Shown: positions 1 to 11,541, counted from the stretch's first letter. The stretch: DNA of 64,000 nucleotides from G963668605 sp963668605 (GCA_963668605.1 OY764903.1:5952001-6016000), one strand, 5' to 3'. The notes: generated by a model from the sequence alone, not told the origin. A program made the numbers and translations.

Positions 1-1189
<1,189 letters not shown>

Positions 1190-1200
<11 letters not shown>

Positions 1201-2662
1201 CTTTGTGCCATCGGCGGCGGAGTTGTTCCGCTTTCTGCCGGAGATGACGCTCGTCCTGGTGGCGACCATTATCATGGTGCTGGAACCGCTCACGGCGGAG
1301 GAGCACAAGCACCGCTTGGGCATCCTCGGCCTCGTGGGACTATTCGCCGCGCTATGGGCGGCCATCGTAGCTTTCACGAATCCGGGTCCCGCTTTTCAAG
1401 GCGCGCTGATCGTCGACGGCTACAGCACGTTTTTTCGCGTGCTTGTGATTGCAGCCGGCATCCTCACGTTGTTCAGTTCGTTCTCTTTCCTCCAGCGTGA
1501 AGGTGCGGAGTCCGGGGAATACTACGCTCTCGTGCTCTTTTCCGTCACCGGCCAATGCCTCATGGTGACGGCGAATGAGTTCATCATGATCTTCCTCGGC
1601 TTGGAGGTATCGTCGATTGCGACATACGTTCTGGCGGGCTACTTGCGCGACGACAAACGCGCAAACGAGGCCGCGCTGAAGTACTTTTTGTTGGGATCGT
1701 TTGCCACGGCGTTTCTGCTTTACGGCGTCGCCTGGATCTTCGGAACCACGGGTACGACGAACCTCTCTGAAATCCAACGAATTTTGGGGAACCGCGATAT
1801 CGCTCCGGCGACCTGGCTGATGGGTTGCTCCGCAGCGATGGTGTTCGTCGGGCTCGCGTTCAAGGTCTCCGCCGTTCCGTTTCAGGCGTGGGCGCCGGAC
1901 GTGTATCAGGGTGCGCCGACGCCGGTTGCCGCCTTCTTGTCGGCCGGGCCGAAAGCCGCCGCATTCGCCGTGCTTTTCCGCGTCTTCCTGACCGCTTTCG
2001 ATTCGCTCGGCTCGCGTTGGGAACCGGTCTTGTGGATCGTCGCGCTGGCGACGATGGTGGTCGGTAACTTCGCCGCGCTGCTGCAAAACAACATCAAGCG
2101 CTTGTTGGCCTATAGCTCCATCGCGCACGCCGGCTATGTCCTGGTGGCCTTGGCAGCGCATTCGCAAATTGGCGCGGCCGCGGCGATGTTCTACCTGGCA
2201 GCGTATGCCTTCATGAATATCGGCGCGTTCGCGGTGGTCGCGCACTTTTCGCGCGAGCGCAACAAGTATCTGAATGTGGATGACTTCGCCGGACTCGGCA
2301 CGGCGCAACCCGTGACGGCCGCGCTCTTCACTGTGTTTCTGCTTTCGCTGATCGGCGTACCGCTGACGGGCGGCTTCTTCGGCAAGTTCTATATCTTCAA
2401 AGCCGCGCTCGACTCAAACCTGGTCTGGTTGACGATTCTCGGTCTGCTCACCAGCGCCGTGGCCGCCTATTACTACCTGCGTATCATTGTCGTGATGTAT
2501 TTCCGCGAGCCGGGTGAAGCGTCGCTTTCGCTGCCTCCGCTGAGCGCGAGCCTCAACGCCGCGCTATGGAGTTCGGCCGTGGCCGTGTTGCTGCTTGGGA
2601 TTTTTCCCTCCGCGGTGCTCGACTTCGCGCAGGCTTCGGCGCGCTTGCTGACTGCGCCGTAA
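1190..2662 (+). CDS. nuoN: NADH-quinone oxidoreductase subunit N
   Basis: Antiporter-like proton-translocating subunit of complex I, 490 residues and strongly hydrophobic throughout. Key motifs are FKVSAVPFQAWAPDVYQGAPTP and NNIKRLLAYSSIAHAGY, both typical of NuoN. The frame is open further upstream to a TTG at 1166. I chose the ATG at 1190 because GGGGAGGG (1176-1183) lies just ahead of it and the protein then begins MPVNFVPSAAEL. The start overlaps the last codons of nuoM by 11 nt, which suggests translational coupling. It is the last gene of the nuo operon: a palindromic repeat follows and then convergent genes. Confidence 0.96.
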
Positions 2663-2724
2663 GAAAAGATGATGTTTGTGTATAGAGTTCCCTGGGTGTT
2701 CCCAATTGCTCCCGATTGCGCTTA

Positions 2725-2800
2725 CCTCCGGTCGCTCGTGCTCCCGGCACTGACGAACTCAGAACTCCAAACGGTGCCGGGAGCGGTAGCGACCGGAGGC
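2725..2800. repeat. Palindromic repeat PR, copy 1
   Basis: An imperfect inverted repeat. The left arm CCTCCGGTCGC..GCTCCCGGCAC pairs with the right arm GTGCCGGGAGC..GCGACCGGAGG, around a loop of about 20 nt. The same arms recur at 49417-49568 and 55738-55994, so this is a dispersed family. It sits between the convergent nuoN and tamB genes and could form a long hairpin in either transcript. No obvious T-tract follows. The rest of 2663-2874 shows nothing else I can support. Confidence 0.8.
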
Positions 2801-2874
2801 GCATACTTAAAGTCACGTGTCGCAGATCCGCCGAAGGCCCTGTTCTATCGCCGTGTTCTTTCGTGGCCCAGGCT

Positions 2875-5800
2875 CTACTTCAGCCGCTTCTTGTAATAGA
2901 AGTCGATGCCGAAGATGCCGTACTGATCGCGCACCGCGACGGCGGACCACTGCTTGCTCACGTTCCACTCCACGCGTACCACCTGTTGTTGCGCGTCTTG
3001 CAGGCTCGTGGCGTAGGTCAATGTCACGTCGCGCGAGATCTGCTGCTCCAGCGTCAACTGGGCCTGCGGGTTGCCGTCCACTCCGATCGCGCGCGGGTCG
3101 ATTTTGACGCGGCTCACGCCGAAAAACTTCTGCAGCGCTCCGGAGACCGAGGTGGACAACACCTGCCCCAGAAGTGCACCGCTGGTCCCGCCGCCCGCCG
3201 AATCGGAGCCGCCCGCTGAAACCGGCGCGGTACGAACGGAATCGGGAGACCGGCCCACGGTAAGCAAAGCGATGATCTCGCTCGAGGCCAAGGGCGGATC
3301 GGAGCGATAGGATGTGCGCAGCCGGTCCGGCGTTCCGGTCAGCGTGATGTTCACGGTGACCGCGCGCACCTTGGTTTCGAGATCGGCATCGAGCACGGGT
3401 TCAATCGCGGTCGGGTTGTAGAAATTGACCTCGGCGCGATTGACCTTGTACCGGCTGCCGAAAAAGTCGATGTCGCCTTCGTTGATAACGATGCGTCCTA
3501 GCAGCGATGGCCTGGCGGCGGTTCCACGCAATTGCAGGCGGGCATCTGTTTGCACGTTGCGCGTGTACGACGTCACAAGTTGAAAATCGTTGGCTGTGCC
3601 CACATTGACATCGATCTGCAGGCCCCGCAGAAATTCGCTCGTGGTCGGAGGACCGCCGACCGGTTTGGCCGAAGCGGCGAACAAGCCGCCGAAATCGGTC
3701 TTCGCGTTGAAGCCGCTGCGAACCAGGGTTGCGGTTCCCGAGAGCAAGCTCTTGGAATAGGTGCCGGTGTAGCGCAGGTTGGCGTCGAGCGTCGTGCTCA
3801 CTCCCTCCGGATAGCGCACGCGCACGTTCTTTGCGTCCGCCTGCAAACGGTATGTCAACTCTCTTCCGCCGATGCTGATGAACCCGCGCAGCGCGATGTC
3901 GCCGCCGCCCGATTGCGCCTTGATCTCCTGGATCGCCACGCGGTTCTTGTCGAAAGTCAGCACTCCGTTCGCATTCTCAATGCCATTGGGCAGGTCCGCC
4001 AGGAAAGCGGAAGCATTCTTCACTTCCAGGCGGCCGGAGAGCGCCGGCTGCGAAAGCGAACCGCGCATGGTGGCGTCCATCACGGATGTGCCGGAGACCT
4101 TTAACTCAGGGTTAAAACTCCGCAGTATGGCAAGGTTCAGCGCGCCCTTCAGTTTCAGATCCCAAGGTGATTTTGCGGAGCCCGATAACCCGCCTTCCAC
4201 GGTAAGGTTTGTATCCGTCGCCACGAAGTGCGCGGCTTCGATTCTGATCGCTGAGCCTTGGAAGGAGAGCCGCACCGGCCCGTTGTTGCGCAGAGTCAAA
4301 TCGAGCGGCGGTTGTTTTGCGATAGTCTCCACGACGGCCGCCGGCTTCACCTCCACGCGTGAAATCACTGCCGTGCCGGAAAGTTTGTCCAATTCGCGGA
4401 GCGCGCCGGAGAAACTGATCCGTCCTTCCATAATGCCGCTGAACGCTGGTCCGGCGGTCTTCGCCCCGCCCAGCAAGTCCTGAACTGTGCTGTACAAGAC
4501 AGGTTCCAACACCATCTCGCCTTTCAGCGCATTCTTGCCGCTCAGCTCCATGCTGGCGCTTCCGCTCAGCTTCGATCCGGAGATTGTGACAGAGGCGGTA
4601 GCCGACATGCGTTCCCCGTTGGAGGTTGCTTCGAGACTTGCGCTGCCCACTTGCTTTCCCAGCAGGCTGAGATTGCGGGAAGCAACGGATGCCGTCAGTC
4701 CGGTGAGAGAAAATTCGCCCTTCTCCAGTCGCCCCGTTCCCTGCGCACGCACGCTCAGAGTGCCTTTCAGCGCGGGCAGGTTGTCTTTGGCTGGACGGAT
4801 CGCGCTCAATTGAATTTGCGGGGTGGTGATGTTGAAACGCAGCTTGCCCGCTTTCCAATCGCCAGCCGCGTGCTCATATGCACCCTCCAAACGCAGGCGC
4901 GCTTCGCCCAGCGCCGCGCTGCTCGAAAGTACTTCAATGCCGCGCGCATCGATGCGCAGCGATCCCGAAAGTGCGTCGAGCTTTTCGCCCCACAGCGACG
5001 GCTGCTCCACTTGCATGCGCAACTCCGCCCGTGGATCACCGGCCGTGCCTTTCACGGTTGCGTTGATTGTTGCGATGCCATCGATCGGCGCGGCGGCTCC
5101 ACTCGCGGCGAGTAGCGGCGCGATTTTCGCGTTACGCAGCGAGAGCGAAGCGGCGACAGCGCCGCTGTCCTCCACCTTCCAGTTCTCGAGCGCAATCTGG
5201 CCGCTGCCCTGAAGCTCCATTCCGTTTTGCCTTGCGCTGAGAGCGCTGACGGCGAGCATAGAGGCGCTTGCCTTGACATCCGCGGCGACGGCGTCGATCA
5301 TCCTGTTCTCCACCTCCAGGCGCGTCGCCGCCAGATGGCCTTCGACACGCGGTGCAGTGATGCCGCCGGACGCCGAGCCGCGAAAACTCAACGCGCCGTT
5401 GCGCAGCGCGAAAGGCAACGGCTTATCAATGCCGGCCAGTCTTGTGACCAGTGCGAGATCCGTCACGTCGTTCGTGTCGAATTCGAATGTCAGTTTTTCA
5501 CTCAGGTTGCCGTCGGCACGGAAGCGCGTCGAGGCCGAGGCAAGACTGGAGTTCCTGAAGTTCAGTTTCCGGTTCTGCTGATCCAGCTCCACGTCGACGA
5601 TTCCGTCCACGGGATGCGACGCACCCTCTTCGCGGGCAATCACGAGGCGGGCGCCGCCGGACACCGCCGAGATGCGATCCGCGTCGACTCTTGCGCGCAT
5701 GTTGACCAATCCGGAGATGTTGCCTTGCCAGACGATACCCGCTTCGCCGGCCATCTCCGCCAGCCTCTGCAGCGAGACGCGCCGCACTTCTCCCGATGCC

Positions 5801-6873
5801 GCTAGTCCATGCCAGTCTCGCAGCGTAACGTCGCCGGAAAACTCGCCTTCATTGCTCCTGAGTTCGAGCCGCCGGGCCTCGATCACGCTCGGCGCCGCAT
5901 GAAACGCGGCCCGTAGCGCGGCTCCATTAATGCGCCATCGGCCCTTTCCCATCGTCAATCCGGAACCGCTGACCGAGCCGTCGACTTGGTAGCTGTTCGC
6001 GCGGCTCCAATGAAATACGCCTTCACCGGACGCCCGGCCCACGCTCCCGATCGGCAGGCCGAACAGAGCCACGATATCTCGGGCCGTCATAGACGCCTTC
6101 CCGCGGACCTCGAGCCGCGGCGTCCTCAGGTCTTCGAGCGATCCGCTTACCTCGGCGCTGGAGTCGCGCACTTTCACGTTCACGCGCCGCGAGCGAATTG
6201 CGTTCTTCTCAAGCGTCACTGCAGCATCGATCGCTGCCGTAAACCGGTTCACTCCGGGCACACTCACGTCGAGACTCTTCGCCAGCAGGTCGCCCTCATA
6301 GCGCGGGCCGCTGCGGTCGTACGCCAGCCCTACCTTCACGCCCTCCGCGTGAATGTTGACCGGAAATGATGTGTCGCCGTAGCGGAATGTGCCATCTTTC
6401 ACGTCGAGCAGGCCGGCTTCCAGTTTGAGCAGATCCTCCAGCACCGTTCCGCCGCCCGTGCGGCGCAATTTCGGTTTGGGGATGTTGTTGTTGCCGTCTT
6501 CGTCGACCACGATATTGACTGCGGGCCGCTCGACGCGGATCGAAGCGACGTCGACGTCGCGCTTCAGCGCGGAGATGATCCGCAAACCGATTTCTACTTT
6601 TTCAAGCACTACGAACGGCGCCTCGCCAACGACCTCCGTTCCGTGCAGCGTGAAGCGTTCCGCCCGCGCAGTGAGGCTTCTCCAGTCGAAGTGAAACGCA
6701 CCGAGTTCCACTCTGCCACCGCTGGCGCGCTCCACCTCCTCCACCAACCGCAGGCGCACTTTCTCACGGAACCAATCCGAGCGCACCAATACCACTCCCG
6801 CAGCCACACTCGCGATGAGCAATCCTGCCATCACGCAGCCGGCGGCTAGCAGGAGTCTTCTGCGCCTACTCAT
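2875..6873 (-). CDS. tamB: TamB-like translocation and assembly module protein (DUF490)
   Basis: Very large (1332 aa) inner-membrane-anchored periplasmic protein. TamB proteins form a long beta-rich groove linking the inner and outer membranes, and act in outer-membrane protein assembly or phospholipid transport. An N-terminal hydrophobic anchor (LLLAAGCVMAGLLIASVAAGVVLV) is followed by over 1000 residues of repetitive beta-strand sequence with AsmA-like character. The C-terminal DUF490 region contains INEGDIDFFGSRYKVNRAEV and ends YGIFGIDFYYKKRLK. Two starts are possible, 6885 and 6873. I prefer 6873 because GGAG lies 6 nt upstream and the overlap with the upstream gene is then only 8 nt. 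It is the last gene of the Omp85-SurA-TamB operon. Confidence 0.9.
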   Translation of the reverse strand: MSRRRRLLLAAGCVMAGLLIASVAAGVVLVRSDWFREKVRLRLVEEVERASGGRVELGAFHFDWRSLTARAERFTLHGTEVVGEAPFVVLEKVEIGLRIISALKRDVDVASIRVERPAVNIVVDEDGNNNIPKPKLRRTGGGTVLEDLLKLEAGLLDVKDGTFRYGDTSFPVNIHAEGVKVGLAYDRSGPRYEGDLLAKSLDVSVPGVNRFTAAIDAAVTLEKNAIRSRRVNVKVRDSSAEVSGSLEDLRTPRLEVRGKASMTARDIVALFGLPIGSVGRASGEGVFHWSRANSYQVDGSVSGSGLTMGKGRWRINGAALRAAFHAAPSVIEARRLELRSNEGEFSGDVTLRDWHGLAASGEVRRVSLQRLAEMAGEAGIVWQGNISGLVNMRARVDADRISAVSGGARLVIAREEGASHPVDGIVDVELDQQNRKLNFRNSSLASASTRFRADGNLSEKLTFEFDTNDVTDLALVTRLAGIDKPLPFALRNGALSFRGSASGGITAPRVEGHLAATRLEVENRMIDAVAADVKASASMLAVSALSARQNGMELQGSGQIALENWKVEDSGAVAASLSLRNAKIAPLLAASGAAAPIDGIATINATVKGTAGDPRAELRMQVEQPSLWGEKLDALSGSLRIDARGIEVLSSSAALGEARLRLEGAYEHAAGDWKAGKLRFNITTPQIQLSAIRPAKDNLPALKGTLSVRAQGTGRLEKGEFSLTGLTASVASRNLSLLGKQVGSASLEATSNGERMSATASVTISGSKLSGSASMELSGKNALKGEMVLEPVLYSTVQDLLGGAKTAGPAFSGIMEGRISFSGALRELDKLSGTAVISRVEVKPAAVVETIAKQPPLDLTLRNNGPVRLSFQGSAIRIEAAHFVATDTNLTVEGGLSGSAKSPWDLKLKGALNLAILRSFNPELKVSGTSVMDATMRGSLSQPALSGRLEVKNASAFLADLPNGIENANGVLTFDKNRVAIQEIKAQSGGGDIALRGFISIGGRELTYRLQADAKNVRVRYPEGVSTTLDANLRYTGTYSKSLLSGTATLVRSGFNAKTDFGGLFAASAKPVGGPPTTSEFLRGLQIDVNVGTANDFQLVTSYTRNVQTDARLQLRGTAARPSLLGRIVINEGDIDFFGSRYKVNRAEVNFYNPTAIEPVLDADLETKVRAVTVNITLTGTPDRLRTSYRSDPPLASSEIIALLTVGRSPDSVRTAPVSAGGSDSAGGGTSGALLGQVLSTSVSGALQKFFGVSRVKIDPRAIGVDGNPQAQLTLEQQISRDVTLTYATSLQDAQQQVVRVEWNVSKQWSAVAVRDQYGIFGIDFYYKKRLK

Positions 6874-7516
6874 CGAACGCTCCATCGTGGTACTTGATCA
6901 ACGCTCTGCCGCGCGCACGGCTCAACCAGCCGGTGATCGTCGCGTCCATCTTTTTCTTGATGATGATCTCAGCGATCTTCTCCTGAACTTCCTCAAGCGG
7001 CGGCACTTCCTTGGTTCCGGATTGTTTTAACAGCGGGAGGAAGTTCTCGCGGTAGTAGGCTTCCACCTCGCTTGCGGCGGGCTGCTCGACGCTTTGAAAG
7101 CGGAATTGGATGAACCGCAGCAAGGTCAGTTCGCTCTGGATGCGCTCGATCAGGTCCTCTTCGAGGATTCCATAGCGGCGCAGGGCGGCCTCATAGGCGG
7201 CCTGGTTGGCGAAGCGTTTGCGCGTCTGCTCCAGCGCCGCTTCGGCTTCCACCCGTTGCGCCGCGGGATAGCGGTTGATCTCGAGTTCCCTGTCGACGAG
7301 TTTCCGGTCCACAAGCCTCTCCGCGGCGGCACGGCGCGCGGCGGAAGAAAGATCCGCGGGCCTGTCGTCCTGGAAGGCCGAGAGATTGATCTCCCGCAGG
7401 ACCTCACTGAGTGAGATGATCTCCGTGCCCACCGTGACGGCAATTCGGTCGAGCACCTCCGCCCCGGCCACGGCCGGAAACATCAGCAGCGCGAGTGTGG
7501 CAATTCGTTTCCTCAT
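6866..7516 (-). CDS. SurA N-terminal-like periplasmic chaperone, no PPIase domain
   Basis: A 216-aa exported protein with an N-terminal signal sequence (MRKRIATLALLMFPAVAGA), followed by DRIAVTVGTEIISLSEV, the usual opening of SurA-type chaperones. The helical body and the C-terminal return helix resemble the SurA N-domain. No parvulin (rotamase) domain is present, so it is shorter than classical SurA of about 430 aa. The likely role is holding unfolded outer-membrane proteins in the periplasm for the Omp85 protein encoded just upstream. Its ATG shares one base with the Omp85 stop (TGATG) and its end overlaps tamB. Functional assignment is by family similarity and operon position. Confidence 0.8.
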   Translation of the reverse strand: MRKRIATLALLMFPAVAGAEVLDRIAVTVGTEIISLSEVLREINLSAFQDDRPADLSSAARRAAAERLVDRKLVDRELEINRYPAAQRVEAEAALEQTRKRFANQAAYEAALRRYGILEEDLIERIQSELTLLRFIQFRFQSVEQPAASEVEAYYRENFLPLLKQSGTKEVPPLEEVQEKIAEIIIKKKMDATITGWLSRARGRALIKYHDGAFDE

Positions 7517-10476
7517 CAGAAAGTCTGGCCGATCGAGAAATGAAACTGGAAGCGCGAAATACGCTGCTCTGCTGTTCTTCCTTTCCCGGCGATGATTTCG
7601 TCATACGTCCCTTCAAGTCCCCGGAAACGCGGGCTGTTGGGGGTAAACGAAAGATCGAGGCGTACCGGACCAATCGGCGTCCGGTAGCGAATGCCGAAAC
7701 CAAGCGCCTGCACCATATAGTTAAAACGATAGTCCGGGCCGCACGTGCCGTACCCGCAGAAGGGCGTCTTCGCAACCGGTTGGCTATAGGCGAACGAGAT
7801 GTCACTCACGCTTCGATAGATGTTGCCCATGTCGTGGAACAGGACGCCACCCAGGTTTTCGCCTAGCAGCGGAAAACGCAATTCCACGCTGTTAAACAGA
7901 GTCGCGTTACCGCCGAGCGGAAATCCCGTCACCAGATCGCGTGGGCCGGCCTGATTTTCCGGGAAGCCGCGGTGCGAGTTTGCGCCGCCTCCAAATAGAC
8001 GTTCGGGCAATGGAATGTCTTCCGGCGTCGACGTTTTCCCCATCCCGCTGATCCAGCCGAACGTCAGACTGCGCGCCAGCACTGTCTGCCGTGCGACACG
8101 ATGATACGTGGCGTTCTTCCATGCGACTCTCGCAAACGTAGCCTGTGACGCCAACACCTTTGTCGCCAGGCTGATGTCGATCGTGTTGAACAGACCCCGG
8201 CTGGTGGCGGCCGGATCGTCGCGCCTATCGAAGATGTGGCTCAATCCGGCGGTGCCCACGCGGACGGGTTGCGAATAGAGTGGAATCAACGCCGGGTCGA
8301 TCCTGATATCGCGGACTGCAACCCGCCGGAACGCGAGGCGGTACTGCAACGTTGTCGCTTTCGAGAACCTCTGCGCGAGTTGCACACTTCCTTCCAGACG
8401 TTGAGCCGTGTAAGTGTTCACATCGCGCGCCTGGTCGAAGACGCCGCTGATGTTCAGGTTCCAGTTTGGATTACCCTGAAATTGCGGCGCCAGATAGGAG
8501 ATCACAGCCCGCTCCTGTATGTTGGAAAAACGGGTGCTGACGCTGGCCGTGTGGCCGATGCCGAACAGGTTGGTTCGGCTGATTCCGAGTGAGACGCGCG
8601 GGCTGAAGCCTGTTGTCCCGCTCGGGTTCTGAAAGCCCGACGATCCGCCGCCGCCGATCTGTCCCAGCGCTGCGCCAAAGCCAAAATCGAAAGCGTAGCG
8701 CTTCGCCTCTTCCATATCGAAGAGTAAATGCTTGTTGCGCTCCTTGCCATCCGGATTCTGGATCACGGCGTCGACTCTCGCGAAAATACCCAGGTCGTAC
8801 AATTCTCTCTGGCTCTCGGTGAGCGCGGTGAGCGAAAGCGGATCGCCAGGTTTTAGGGAGATGCGCGTGTCGATCAACTTCCGATGCGTCGCTTCCAGTC
8901 CGCTGAGGACGATCGTCCGTACGAAGAGGCGCGGCCCCTCGTTTACGGTGAAGCGGATAGCTACCCGATTCGCCGCCGATCCGGGCTTCACGCTGAATTC
9001 CAACGAAGCTTCCGGATAGCCCGTGTTGTAATAGTAGTTCAGGATCGCGTCGCGATCCGCCGCCACGCTCACATCGCTGTAGGGCTGCCCTGGATTCGAC
9101 TGCATCAGGCTCCGGATGTACTCGTAGAATTGGAGGTTCACGCCCTCCAGTTCCATGGCTGAGACAAACCACTGCGGTCCTTCTTTGACGATGATCCGCA
9201 CGCCGCGCTGATTCTGCTTCCCTCCGAAAGCATCGTCAATCTTGTGGCTCACCTCCACATCGCGAAAGCCGTTTGAGCGGTAAAGACTTGCGATGGCCTC
9301 GCGGTCCTTCTTGAGTAGATCCTCGCTCACCCGGCCGTGCCGGAACTGGAGAAAACTCGCTGTGCGCGTGTACAGCCGCTCGCGCAATGTGTCGTCGTCG
9401 AAATATTTATTTCCCTCGAATGCGAGGTCGACCAGTTTCGAGCGTTCGCCGCGGTCGATTGTATAAAGAATCGACTGGACGTTATTCTCGACGTCGCCGA
9501 TCTCAAATTCCGCCGAGGCGTTGAAATACCCCTGAATCTGGAGATACTGCTCGATGTTCCGCGCTCCCTCCACCAGCAGCGTCCGGTCGACGGCCAACTC
9601 CTGATAGACCGGGACCAACTGCCTTAGTTTGCGTTGCGAGAACTTCACGCCGTCCGGCCGTATCTCGACGACCGGCCCCTTTTCGAGCGAGACGACCGGC
9701 GTCACGCGGTTCGTCGCCGGGTCATAGTCCAGCTTTTCGAGCGAGATGCGCGAGGTGAGGTGTTCCTTCTCGCGATAAAGTTGCCTCAGTCGCTCGATGC
9801 CGCGCTGCGCGCGGGACGAGGTAAAATCCGTGTACCCTCCGAAACCGAGCCAACCTCGCCAGCGGGTCGTTCGGATGAGCTTGGATTCCGAGCGCAACAG
9901 ATCGCCGCTGATCACGGGAGCGGCGAACTTCGCGCGCTCTCCCGGCGTGACGTCGAAGCGGATATGGATCTGTTCGTAGGGCGGATCAGCCTGAAATTCC
10001 GGGAAAATCTTTGCGCGGTACAGCCCGTTCGATTTCAGCGTTTCCTTCAGATTCGCGACGGCCTGATCTACGTTCCGCGAGACAAATGGGGTTCCCAGAT
10101 TGAGTTGCGTCGCATTCGCGAGTTGGCCGGGATTGGGCGGTTCCGGAACCCCGGCGACAGCGACGCGCCCGACGAACCAGGATGGAGTCGTCTTAAACGT
10201 CAACGCGACGCCGTCGCCATCGGCTTCTACTTCGACGACAATATCCTCGAATCGCCCGGTAAGATAGAGGCGCTTCATCGCGACGCTCACCTCCCGCGCG
10301 TTGAACGGTTCGTCGAAGTGTAGATCGAGGTTGCGCAATAAGTCCGCACGCGGAAGCGGCTGCTCTTCCGGAAGGAATGCGACGCGGCGCAGCGGTTTGC
10401 CCTCGAAGTGTTCCTGCGCGGCCAGTGGCGCAAGACTGCTACAGAGGCAGAGTAACAATAAAACCCGTGGAATCAT
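7516..10476 (-). CDS. bamA: Omp85-family outer-membrane assembly protein (BamA/TamA type)
   Basis: A 986-aa outer-membrane beta-barrel insertase. A signal peptide (MIPRVLLLLCLCSSLAPLAAQ) is followed by several POTRA-like repeats of about 80 residues (for example VDLAFEGNKYFDDDTLRERL) and a C-terminal barrel. The barrel has the conserved loop-6 motif, seen here as GGGANSHRGF about 160 residues from the C-terminus, and ends in phenylalanine (GQTF). The frame is open to 10653, but that extension lacks a signal peptide and crosses the divergent thiF-like start, so I placed the start at the ATG at 10476. Pairing with tamB also fits a TamA role, so the BamA symbol is provisional. Confidence 0.9.
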   Translation of the reverse strand: MIPRVLLLLCLCSSLAPLAAQEHFEGKPLRRVAFLPEEQPLPRADLLRNLDLHFDEPFNAREVSVAMKRLYLTGRFEDIVVEVEADGDGVALTFKTTPSWFVGRVAVAGVPEPPNPGQLANATQLNLGTPFVSRNVDQAVANLKETLKSNGLYRAKIFPEFQADPPYEQIHIRFDVTPGERAKFAAPVISGDLLRSESKLIRTTRWRGWLGFGGYTDFTSSRAQRGIERLRQLYREKEHLTSRISLEKLDYDPATNRVTPVVSLEKGPVVEIRPDGVKFSQRKLRQLVPVYQELAVDRTLLVEGARNIEQYLQIQGYFNASAEFEIGDVENNVQSILYTIDRGERSKLVDLAFEGNKYFDDDTLRERLYTRTASFLQFRHGRVSEDLLKKDREAIASLYRSNGFRDVEVSHKIDDAFGGKQNQRGVRIIVKEGPQWFVSAMELEGVNLQFYEYIRSLMQSNPGQPYSDVSVAADRDAILNYYYNTGYPEASLEFSVKPGSAANRVAIRFTVNEGPRLFVRTIVLSGLEATHRKLIDTRISLKPGDPLSLTALTESQRELYDLGIFARVDAVIQNPDGKERNKHLLFDMEEAKRYAFDFGFGAALGQIGGGGSSGFQNPSGTTGFSPRVSLGISRTNLFGIGHTASVSTRFSNIQERAVISYLAPQFQGNPNWNLNISGVFDQARDVNTYTAQRLEGSVQLAQRFSKATTLQYRLAFRRVAVRDIRIDPALIPLYSQPVRVGTAGLSHIFDRRDDPAATSRGLFNTIDISLATKVLASQATFARVAWKNATYHRVARQTVLARSLTFGWISGMGKTSTPEDIPLPERLFGGGANSHRGFPENQAGPRDLVTGFPLGGNATLFNSVELRFPLLGENLGGVLFHDMGNIYRSVSDISFAYSQPVAKTPFCGYGTCGPDYRFNYMVQALGFGIRYRTPIGPVRLDLSFTPNSPRFRGLEGTYDEIIAGKGRTAEQRISRFQFHFSIGQTF

Positions 10477-10487
10477 GGGGCAAGGTC

Positions 10488-10524
10488 GAGTCGCCACCGA
10501 CTCTAATGATACCATCGGAGTCGT
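10488..10524. promoter_or_regulatory. Inverted repeats between divergent bamA-like and thiF-like genes
   Basis: The 48-bp gap between the two divergent starts carries GAGTCG-N4-CGACTC (10488-10503), and a further CGGAGTCG runs up to the thiF-like start codon at 10525. All regulation of both genes must act in this short interval or inside the coding regions. Whether this is an operator or a hairpin in the leader cannot be decided from sequence. Confidence 0.35.
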
Positions 10525-11541
10525 ATGACGCCCGAAGAGAGGGATCGCTATTCCCGCCAGATTTTTTTTCATGGCATTGGCGAAAGCGGCCAGCGCCGCC
10601 TGCTCGATGCCCGCGTGGCCGTCGTCGGTTGCGGTGCGCTGGGCAGTTTCCATGCCGCCGCGCTAGCCCGCGCCGGCATCGGCCAACTGATCCTGATCGA
10701 CAGGGATTACGTCGAGATCAGCAACTTGCAGCGCCAATGGCTCTATGAGGAGGAGGACGTCGAGGCGGCTACGCCCAAAGCCGTCGCCGCGGCGCGGCAC
10801 ATCGCGCGCATCAACTCGCGGATCCGCGTCGAGCCGGTCGTCGCCGACCTGACCGCCTCGAATATTGAAGAACTCGTCGGCAAGGTCGATTTAGTCATGG
10901 ACGGCGCCGACAATTTTGAGGTGCGCTACCTCGTAAACGACTACGCCGTCCGCGAAGACATCCCCTGGGTCTACGGCGCCGCCGTAGGCAGCTACGGCCT
11001 CAGCATGTCCGTGATTCCGGGCCGCACCTGCTGCCTGAAGTGCATCTATCCCGATCCGCCCGCCGGCGCTCAGCCCACCTGCGACACCGCCGGCGTCGTC
11101 AATGCGATTACCTCGCTGATCGGCTCTCTGCAGGTGGCCGCCGCCCTGCGGATCCTCACGGGCGCCGAATCCGCCGCACGCATCACCACGGCCGATCTCT
11201 GGAGCGGCGTGATCCACCAGATCGAGCAACCGCCGCGCAGTCCGGAGTGCTTAGCCTGCGGCCGGCGCGACTTCCGGCACTTGCGGGGCGAGGGGCGTGC
11301 GCCCATCAGCCTGTGCGGGCGGAATGCTGTGCAGATTCACGAACGCGCCGGGAGCGTGGATCTCGTTGCGCTGCGGGCCAGACTCGAGCCGCTGGGTCTC
11401 GTGCGCGCCAATGAGTTTGCGCTGCGCTTCTTCCTTGCGCCTTATGAGATCACGATTTTTCCGGACGGACGTGCGATTATCAAAGGCACCCAGGATATCG
11501 CCATCGCGCGCACGCTCTATGCCCGCTATGTCGGAAACTGA
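10525..11541 (+). CDS. ThiF/MoeB/HesA-family E1-like adenylyltransferase
   Basis: A 338-aa cytoplasmic enzyme that adenylates the C-terminus of a ubiquitin-like sulfur carrier (ThiS, MoaD or similar). The nucleotide-binding loop VVGCGALGSFHAAALARAG is at residues 33-51, followed by DRDYVEISNLQRQ. The metal-binding pairs are C170xxC173 and C242xxC245, and the candidate catalytic cysteine is C186 in PTCDTAG. The last 75 residues form an extra domain resembling the ubiquitin-like C-terminal domain of some ThiF/MoeB proteins. No thiS or moaD is adjacent, so the carrier is unknown. It is divergent from the Omp85 operon and convergent with the AAA+ gene. Confidence 0.85.
   Translation: MTPEERDRYSRQIFFHGIGESGQRRLLDARVAVVGCGALGSFHAAALARAGIGQLILIDRDYVEISNLQRQWLYEEEDVEAATPKAVAAARHIARINSRIRVEPVVADLTASNIEELVGKVDLVMDGADNFEVRYLVNDYAVREDIPWVYGAAVGSYGLSMSVIPGRTCCLKCIYPDPPAGAQPTCDTAGVVNAITSLIGSLQVAAALRILTGAESAARITTADLWSGVIHQIEQPPRSPECLACGRRDFRHLRGEGRAPISLCGRNAVQIHERAGSVDLVALRARLEPLGLVRANEFALRFFLAPYEITIFPDGRAIIKGTQDIAIARTLYARYVGN

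Noticed and set aside
2663..2874. Small genes in the nuoN-tamB gap
   Set aside because: Short frames here overlap the palindromic repeat and show no coding character.
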